A stretch of DNA of 64,000 nucleotides, from the NCBI RefSeq assembly GCF_014202315.1, contig NZ_JACHGN010000009.1, forward strand, positions 341,602 to 405,601, in the 5' to 3' direction. Of the stretch, positions 58,621-64,000 are shown in pieces. Source of the stretch: Thermocatellispora tengchongensis (lineage in GTDB: Bacteria > Actinomycetota > Actinomycetes > Streptosporangiales > Streptosporangiaceae). The notes under the pieces were generated by a model. That model was not told the DNA's origin. It worked only from the letters and a program-made list of their open reading frames with translations, and did not search any database. Position 1 is the first letter of the stretch, and each line of letters opens with the position of its first letter. The position numbers and the translations under genes are program-made.

Positions 58621-59643
58621 ATGGACGACAACGAGCTGTATCCGATCGGGGACGTGGCACGCCGGACCGGTCTGAGCGTCAGCGCCATCCGGTACTACTC
58701 CGACGCCGGGATCATCGCGCCCACGCGCGTGACCGAGGCGGGCTACCGCCTGTACGACATCCGGGCGATCGCCCGGCTGGAACTCATCCGTACCCTTCGT
58801 GACCTGGACGCCGGTCTGGACGACATCCGCCGCGTCCTGGAAGGCGAGACGTCGCTGCATGATCTCCTCGCGGCGCATCTGGAGCTCATCGAGCGTCAGG
58901 AGCGCGACCTGCGGGCCAGACGGGCCGTGTTGAGGACCCTTGTGAAGCAGGGAGGCACGGCCGCGCAGGCGGCACTGATGCACAAACTCGTCTCGATGCC
59001 CGATGAGGAGCGCGAGCGGCTCATCGACGACTTCTGGCACGAGGTCGGCGAGAACCTGGACGTACCCTCCGGCTTCGTCGAGCGGTTGCGGGCGATGCGT
59101 CCGCGCCTGCCCGAGGACCCCACCGCCACCCAGCTCGAAGCCTGGATCGAGCTGGCCGAGCTGGTACAGGACGAGGAGTTCCGCGGCGCGGTCCGCTCCT
59201 ATCTCCAGGACATGTACGCCACATTCCCGGGACGGAGCCTGGCCACCCCATCGGTGTGGGACTTCATCCACAAGGAGGGGGCGAAGATCGGGGAGGAGAT
59301 CGTGGAGGCGTACCGTTCCGGGCTGCCGGCGGACTCTCCACGGGCGCAGGAGCTGGTCGTCCGCATGGCGGAGGCGACCGCCGAGGTCTTCGGCGGGCAG
59401 GTCACGGCCGGGTCACGTGACCGGATGGCCAGGGCCTACCTCCTGGCGGAGGAGATGCGACGCGAGGACTCCCAGGAGCAGGACCGGTACGACGCCACTC
59501 ATGGCAGGTACCTGTCCCTGGTGGCCGTGATCAACGGGACCCCGCACAGCACGGACGCGGAGGACCCTGCGGTCTTCGGGTGGATCGCGGCGGCTCTTCG
59601 TGCTTCGGCCCGGCGCGGAGGTGAACCAGGTACGCCGGAATGA
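58621..59643 (+). CDS. MerR-family regulator with large effector domain
   Basis: A 340-residue regulator. The MerR winged helix is at residues 5-75: YPIGDVARRTGLSVSAIRYYSDAGI, RVTEAGYRLYDIRAI. A coiled-coil (~85-115) follows, then ~220 helical residues that look like an effector domain (PSVWDFIHKEGAKIGEEIVE). No metal-binding Cys cluster is seen, so an organic effector is likely. The upstream promoter has the MerR form, so it probably regulates itself; a target may be the FAD monooxygenase before it. Confidence 0.88.
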   Translation: MDDNELYPIGDVARRTGLSVSAIRYYSDAGIIAPTRVTEAGYRLYDIRAIARLELIRTLRDLDAGLDDIRRVLEGETSLHDLLAAHLELIERQERDLRARRAVLRTLVKQGGTAAQAALMHKLVSMPDEERERLIDDFWHEVGENLDVPSGFVERLRAMRPRLPEDPTATQLEAWIELAELVQDEEFRGAVRSYLQDMYATFPGRSLATPSVWDFIHKEGAKIGEEIVEAYRSGLPADSPRAQELVVRMAEATAEVFGGQVTAGSRDRMARAYLLAEEMRREDSQEQDRYDATHGRYLSLVAVINGTPHSTDAEDPAVFGWIAAALRASARRGGEPGTPE

Positions 59644-59920
59644 GGAGACGGGCGAGGTCGGTAGCCGGCGCGGTCGTGCTGATCATCCCGTGATCCGGCT
59701 CACCAACGCGAGGTTGTCGTCGATCGGCCGATCGAGCGCCTCTCTGGCGGCGGTCAGGGACAGCTCACCGATCCGCATCTCACCCCTCATGTGCATTGGG
59801 TCACACGGACTTGCCCATGACATCGATGTGAGCGTTTAGCGTGGCCCAGGGCTCACGACCGCGTGCCAGGGCATCCGGTCGCCGGCCTCTCGCATCCGTG
59901 CGGCTCGAAAGAGGAAAACC
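59644..59920. other. 277-bp spacer, no clear gene
   Basis: No convincing gene. On the minus strand 59683-59796 could encode 37 residues starting MHMRGEMRIGELSLTAAREA, without a clear ribosome site; this may be a remnant. The right end supplies the ribosome site (GAGGAAA) of the EthD gene. Confidence 0.4.
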
Positions 59921-60256
59921 TTGATCAAGTTCGCTTACATGATCAACCGTATCGATGGAATGACCTTCGAGGAGTTCGTCGAGCATCACCGCAATCACCA
60001 CGCCCCGCTGTTCGCCTCCATTCCCGAAGCGCGAAAGTACGTGAAGAAGTACACCGTCTCCCACCCGGTGCCCGCGGAAGGGTATCCGAGTCCCGCTTAC
60101 GACGGCCTCACCGAGATCTGGTTCGAAAGCTGGGAGGATCACGACGCCTTCTTCGCGTCCCAGAATTACAAGGAGCTGGTGAACCCGGATGAGGGCAAGT
60201 TCATCGACATGAGTTCGGTGGCGGTGATGGTGACCGAAGAAAGGGTTGTGATCTAG
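59921..60256 (+). CDS. EthD-domain protein
   Basis: A 111-residue dimeric alpha/beta-barrel protein of the EthD family: IKFAYMINRIDGMTFEEFVEHHRNHHAPLF, then KKYTVSHPVP and LTEIWFESWEDHDAFFAS (quoted in parts). The HHRNHHAP segment is the family hallmark. It starts at TTG 59921, six bases after GAGGAAA. Members serve in ether and aromatic degradation or as small oxygenases and cyclases. Its stop overlaps the convergent oxidoreductase gene by four bases. Confidence 0.88.
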   Translation: MIKFAYMINRIDGMTFEEFVEHHRNHHAPLFASIPEARKYVKKYTVSHPVPAEGYPSPAYDGLTEIWFESWEDHDAFFASQNYKELVNPDEGKFIDMSSVAVMVTEERVVI

Positions 60257-61356
60257 GCGACGCCCCCCTGGCCTCTGGTCGCCGGGTTGCTCAGCGTCAC
60301 CGTCGCGGGCCGCTCGCAGGTGCTCTCCACGTCCACCGAGCGGCCTGCGTGCGCCGAGGCGAGCAGCGACTCCATGACGTCGAGCACGTGGAACGCCAGT
60401 GTGCCGCCCGCCCTCGGCTCGCGATCGGACAGGAAGTCGATCAGGCCCACGCCGCGCCCCGCCTCGGTGTACCCGGCCGACACCGGCAGTTCCCTCGCGG
60501 CATCCTCGCCCAGCCGGGTCAGCAGGACCGGCCCGTCGAAGTGGTTGGGGTCGGGGACGACGAGCGAGCCCTGCTCCCCGTGCACCTCGATGTTGGGCGC
60601 CTGGGTGGCCACCGCGTCGAAGCTCATCACCAGCGTGGACAGCGCGCCGGACTCGTGCACGAGCACGCCGGTGACGTGGGTGTCCACGGTGACCGGGATC
60701 TCCTCGCCCTGGCGGGGGCCGGAGCCGATCGTGCGCTTGGCCCGTGTCCGGCCGGCCGCCCCGATGACCGTGCTCACCGGCCCGAGCATGGTCACCAGGC
60801 TGCTGACGTAGTACGGGCCCATGTCCAGGAGCGGCCCGCCCCCGGGCGCGTAGTAGAAGTCGGGGTTGGGGTGCCAGCGTTCGTGGCCGGGCGTCATCAT
60901 GGTCGCCGTGGCCGCGACGGGCCGGCCGATCAGGCCGTCGTCGATGGCGGCGCGGGCGGTCTGCGTACCGGTGCCGAGCACGGTGTCGGGGGCGCAGCCG
61001 ACCCGTACCCCGGCCTCGCGGGCGGCCTCCAGCACGCGCCGCGCGTCCTGGCTGGTCGCGGCCAGCGGCTTCTCGCAGTAGACGTCCTTGCCCGCCGCGA
61101 TGGCCCGCAGGGCGATCTCCGCGTGCGCGGCCGGGACGGTCAGGTTGAGCACGACCTGGATGCGCGGGTCCGCTATCAGCTCCGCCACCCCGAGCGCCTC
61201 GACACCGGGGTAGGGCCGCGCGGTCGCGCGGGCCCGCTCCGGGTCGAGGTCGGCCACCGCCACCAGCCGTACCTGGGGCAGGCGTCCGATGGTCCGCAGG
61301 TACTGGGCCGCGATGGCCCCGCAGCCCACGATCCCCACGGTCAGCGGCTGGCCCAC
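60253..61356 (-). CDS. Gfo/Idh/MocA-family sugar oxidoreductase
   Basis: A 367-residue NAD(P)-dependent dehydrogenase. Rossmann motif VGIVGCGAIAAQYLRTIG; the family EKP motif is in DVYCEKPLAATSQDA; the second domain contains GGGPLLDMGPYYVSSLVTMLG with the catalytic His/Asp region. It oxidises a sugar or inositol derivative. Start GTG 61356 (GAGGG five bases upstream) overlaps the ThuA gene; GTG 61338 is an alternative. It forms a catabolic set with ThuA and a GH42 enzyme upstream. Confidence 0.9.
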   Translation of the reverse strand: MGQPLTVGIVGCGAIAAQYLRTIGRLPQVRLVAVADLDPERARATARPYPGVEALGVAELIADPRIQVVLNLTVPAAHAEIALRAIAAGKDVYCEKPLAATSQDARRVLEAAREAGVRVGCAPDTVLGTGTQTARAAIDDGLIGRPVAATATMMTPGHERWHPNPDFYYAPGGGPLLDMGPYYVSSLVTMLGPVSTVIGAAGRTRAKRTIGSGPRQGEEIPVTVDTHVTGVLVHESGALSTLVMSFDAVATQAPNIEVHGEQGSLVVPDPNHFDGPVLLTRLGEDAARELPVSAGYTEAGRGVGLIDFLSDREPRAGGTLAFHVLDVMESLLASAHAGRSVDVESTCERPATVTLSNPATRGQGGVA

Positions 61357-62048
61357 AGCATCCCTCTCTCGATGATCGTGCGCACGCTGTCGTGCTCCAG
61401 GACGTCCAGGCTGTGCCCGGGGGTCGTGACGAAGATCCGCCCCTTGCCCCACCGGCGCGTCCAGATCGCCGGCGAGGTCACCTCCCGGTGCCAGGGGTCC
61501 CACGGGCGTACCTTCTGGGTCGTGGTCGCCAGCACGTCGATGTAGTCGTCCGTCAGCACCCAGTACTGCTCGGTGACCAGGTCGAAATCGCCGATCCCCG
61601 CCGTGATGGGGTGCCGGGCCGCCTCGGGCAGCATGTTCACCGTGTACGGCACGAAGTTGTGCCGCTCGGTGCCGGCGTCCGGGTCGTCCGGGTGCTTGCC
61701 CGGATGGCAGGCGAACTGCCCGCCGATGAGGTGCAGGTAGTCGGAGGAGTTGCGGAAGGAGTCGGCGATGCCGCCGTGCCAGCCCGCCATCCCGGTGCCG
61801 GCCTCGATCGCGGCCCGCAGGCCCCGGAGCTGGTCCGGCTCGATCGTGCCCATGGTGTAGCACTGCACGATGAGGTCGATCTCGGCCATGTACGCGGAGT
61901 CCGCGTACGGCGCGGGGCTGTCGGCCAGCCGCACCTCGAACCCGTTCTTCTCCAGGAAGGGCACGAAGAGGTCGGTGGCCGCCACCGGGGCGTGCCCTTC
62001 CCATCCACCTCGAACCACGAGGACCTTGCGCCTGTGCTCACCCGCCAT
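61341..62048 (-). CDS. ThuA-domain protein
   Basis: A 235-residue protein of the ThuA / trehalose-utilisation, glutamine-amidotransferase-like fold: KVLVVRGGWEGHAPVAATDLFVPFLEKNGFEV, 'GMAGWHGGIADSFRNSSDYLHLIGGQFACHPG' and 'GKGRIFVTTPGHSLDVLEHD' (given in parts). ThuA-type proteins usually go with Gfo/Idh/MocA dehydrogenases in sugar catabolism, as here. ATG 62048; no strong ribosome site, and a GTG five codons earlier is possible. Confidence 0.85.
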   Translation of the reverse strand: MAGEHRRKVLVVRGGWEGHAPVAATDLFVPFLEKNGFEVRLADSPAPYADSAYMAEIDLIVQCYTMGTIEPDQLRGLRAAIEAGTGMAGWHGGIADSFRNSSDYLHLIGGQFACHPGKHPDDPDAGTERHNFVPYTVNMLPEAARHPITAGIGDFDLVTEQYWVLTDDYIDVLATTTQKVRPWDPWHREVTSPAIWTRRWGKGRIFVTTPGHSLDVLEHDSVRTIIERGMLWASR

Positions 62049-62083
62049 GCGTTCGCCAATCACTCGATTCTCGGAGCGCTCGA

Positions 62084-64000
62084 TCAATTCGACGCCTGAT
62101 CCACCGACTCGGTGCCGCGCAGAACCGCGACGCCCCAAGGCGGCAGGGTGACGATGCCGGCGACCGCTTCCGACGGGGCGAGGGCGTCCGCCCACTCGCC
62201 CCCGACGGCGATGTCGTGCTTGTCGCCGGTGTGGTTGAGCAGGATCAGGAAACGGCGTCCGGCCCCGGTGCGGACGCTCGCCTGGACCCCGGACGGCAGC
62301 CCTTCGACAACGGGGGTCACTCCGGCTTCGGTGAGCGCCCGGCCGAGGACCGCCCGCATGGTGGCCTCGTCGAGGCGGGTCGAGAGATAGCGAGACACCC
62401 CCTCGCCGAACCGGTGCCTCGTCACGGCCGGCCGGCCGGCCCAGTCGGGCGACTCGAAGACCAGTTCCGGCTCCGCGCCGGTCAGCCGCAGGTCCTCGCG
62501 CCACAGGTCGGCGACCCCTTCGACGTCCGCGAGCGCCCCGCACCCCCGTACGGGGAACGTCTCGCGCTCGGCCGCCGGGCAGAACTCCTCGACCCGCACC
62601 CCGAGCACCTCGCGCAGCGGCGCCGGGTAGCCGCCCAGGTGCACCCGGTCGTGCTCGTCCACGATCCCGCTGAAGAAGGACACGACCAGCGCGCCGCCAC
62701 CGGAGACGTACGCCGAGAGGTTCCGCGCGTTCTCGTCCGACAGCAGGTACAGGTTCGGCACGACCACGAGCGCGTAGCCGGTCAGATCGGCCGACGGAGG
62801 CACCACGTCCACGCCGACGCCGAGTTCGAACAGGGGAGCGTAGTGGTCGAGCAGACGTTCCTCGTGACGTACGCCGTCCGAGGGGTGGGAGTCGAGTTCG
62901 AGCGCCCACCAGTTGTTCCAGTCGAGCAGGATCGCCACCTGGTTGCGGACCCGCGTGCCGGGCAGGTCGGGCACGCGGGCCAGCTCGCGTCCGAGCGCCG
63001 CGATCTCGCGGTAGACCCGGCTGTCGGTTCCGGCGTGCGGCACCATGCCCGAGTGGAACTTCTCGGCTCCGCCGCGTGACTGCCGCCACTGGAAGTACAG
63101 GATCGCGTCGGCGCCGTGCGCGACCGCCTGCCAGCTCCACAGCCGCATCCGGCCGGGCTGCTTGATCGCGTTCCTGGCCCGCCAGTTCACCGCGCTCGGC
63201 GCCTGTTCCATCAGGATCCACGGGGCCCCGCCCCCGGCGCCGCGCATCGTGTCGTACAGCAGGCCGGGAAGGAGATGCGGCCGCTCATCGTGGGGGTCGG
63301 GGTAGGAGTCGACCGACACCACGTCCACCTTCGGCGCCCAGTCGAAGACGTCCACGGCCTTGAGGCCCATGAGGAAGTTCGTGGTGATCGGCACCTCGGG
63401 GGTGATCCGCCGGAGGATGCCCGCCTCCAGCTCCAGGCAGCCGCGCAGCGCCTCGTTGCTGAAGCGCATGTAGTCCAGCCGCTGGGCCGGGTTGGGGTAC
63501 GTCGGCGCCACGCGGGGCGGCCGGATGTGGTCGAAGGACGCGTAGCGCTGCGACCAGAAGTCCGTGGACCAGGCGTCGTTCAGCGCCTCGATGTCGCCTG
63601 CGTACCGCTCGCGCAGCCAGCGGCGGAAGTCGTCCGCCGACACCTCGCAGTAGCAGGCGCCGATGTGGCAGCCGTACTCGTTGCCGACGTGCCACAGTCC
63701 GAGGGCCGGGTGGCCGCGGTAGTGCGTGGCCAGCCGTTCCACCAGCAGCGCGGCGCGTTCCCGGTAGACCGGGCTGGACGGGCAGAAGTGCTGCCGCCCG
63801 CCGGGGCCCAGCACGGTCCCGTCCGAGGTGACCGGCAGGATCTCCGGGTGCTCGTGGACCAGCCACGGCGGCGGTGAGGCCGTCATGGTGGCGAGGTCGG
63901 CGGTGATCCCGTGCGCGTGCAGGTCATCCAGGACCTGGTCGAAGAAGGAGAAGTCGTACGCGCCGCGCGTGGGCTCCACGCGGGCCCAGGCGAACACCCC
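62084..64000 (-). CDS. GH42 beta-galactosidase (5' end beyond window)
   Basis: At least 637 residues of a cytosolic GH42 enzyme; the true start lies past base 64000, since the family has ~50 residues before IFAWARVEP-type sequence. The acid/base Glu is in LWHVGNEYGCHIG and the nucleophile Glu in WILMEQAPSAVNW. Cys residues in GCHIGACYCEV suggest the GH42 zinc cluster. The beta-galactosidase trimerisation domain (~380-570) and a C-terminal beta domain follow. It would remove terminal beta-galactose (or related sugars) from imported oligosaccharides, feeding ThuA and the Gfo/Idh/MocA protein downstream. Confidence 0.93.
   Translation of the reverse strand, partial: GVFAWARVEPTRGAYDFSFFDQVLDDLHAHGITADLATMTASPPPWLVHEHPEILPVTSDGTVLGPGGRQHFCPSSPVYRERAALLVERLATHYRGHPALGLWHVGNEYGCHIGACYCEVSADDFRRWLRERYAGDIEALNDAWSTDFWSQRYASFDHIRPPRVAPTYPNPAQRLDYMRFSNEALRGCLELEAGILRRITPEVPITTNFLMGLKAVDVFDWAPKVDVVSVDSYPDPHDERPHLLPGLLYDTMRGAGGGAPWILMEQAPSAVNWRARNAIKQPGRMRLWSWQAVAHGADAILYFQWRQSRGGAEKFHSGMVPHAGTDSRVYREIAALGRELARVPDLPGTRVRNQVAILLDWNNWWALELDSHPSDGVRHEERLLDHYAPLFELGVGVDVVPPSADLTGYALVVVPNLYLLSDENARNLSAYVSGGGALVVSFFSGIVDEHDRVHLGGYPAPLREVLGVRVEEFCPAAERETFPVRGCGALADVEGVADLWREDLRLTGAEPELVFESPDWAGRPAVTRHRFGEGVSRYLSTRLDEATMRAVLGRALTEAGVTPVVEGLPSGVQASVRTGAGRRFLILLNHTGDKHDIAVGGEWADALAPSEAVAGIVTLPPWGVAVLRGTESVDQASN

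Noticed and set aside
59683-59796. 37-codon minus-strand gene
   Set aside because: No ribosome site, no homologue I recognise, and it sits in a small spacer; mentioned only as a possible remnant.

Overview
The window is high-GC actinobacterial chromosome. Start codons are ATG and GTG with some TTG, Shine-Dalgarno sites are of the GGAGG type, and many neighbouring genes overlap by ATGA or GTGA. An F420-type LLM oxidoreductase, an LCP cell-wall ligase, a secreted AroQ-gamma chorismate mutase, an ECF sigma factor with a SnoaL tail and many CAZymes suggest a filamentous actinomycete, for example a Streptosporangiales genus such as Nonomuraea. The genus is inference; no rRNA or marker gene is present.

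Layout. 1-6.1 kb: secreted beta-glucan enzymes (tail of a wall- or glucan-active protein, GH16-CBM6, a very large multidomain GH3). 6.1-21 kb: housekeeping and accessory genes (alpha/beta hydrolase, PrsW protease, HNH nuclease, MazG-like protein, LCP, LLM oxidoreductase, chorismate mutase, SnoaL protein with its ECF sigma, DUF4142, a 1-kb repeat-filled spacer, RsbW-like kinase, ArsB/NhaD transporter, Ktr/TrkH, TetR, zinc peptidase). 21.2-31.5 kb: an aromatic or amino-acid catabolic locus (BKACE, cyclase, MFS, ALDH, ACMSD-like amidohydrolase) under a LysR regulator, with a divergent NitT/TauT-type ABC importer and a VOC protein. 47.4-53.4 kb: a second, related six-gene catabolic operon (two FAH proteins, cyclase, FAD monooxygenase, amidohydrolase, extradiol dioxygenase). 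53.4-64 kb: serine hydrolase, threonine dehydratase, regulators, a decayed patch, a frameshifted FAD monooxygenase, a MerR regulator, EthD protein, and a GH42/ThuA/Gfo-Idh-MocA sugar locus that runs off the end.

The most interesting block lies between the two catabolic loci (31.97-47.3 kb). It is a leftward run of twelve tightly spaced or overlapping genes: two ABC half-transporters, a 31-residue precursor-like peptide, an E1-like leader-binding protein, a CocE-like pseudo-hydrolase, three YcaO proteins, a TfuA protein, and a complete siderophore-type importer (binding protein, permease, ATPase). A divergent EntS-like MFS exporter shares an AT-rich promoter region with it, and that region carries two ATGAAAAT-type Zur-like sites. 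I read this as a ribosomal peptide pathway that installs thioamides (TfuA plus one YcaO) and azolines (E1-like plus YcaO proteins, one ending in PxPxP). The product would be exported, bind a metal and be re-imported: a candidate RiPP metallophore, possibly for zinc. The gene content and overlaps are seen directly; the chemistry and the metal are inference.

A second theme is a set of short tandem duplications (12-27 nt) placed at gene starts and coupled junctions, several of which multiply the start codon or the Shine-Dalgarno site in frame.
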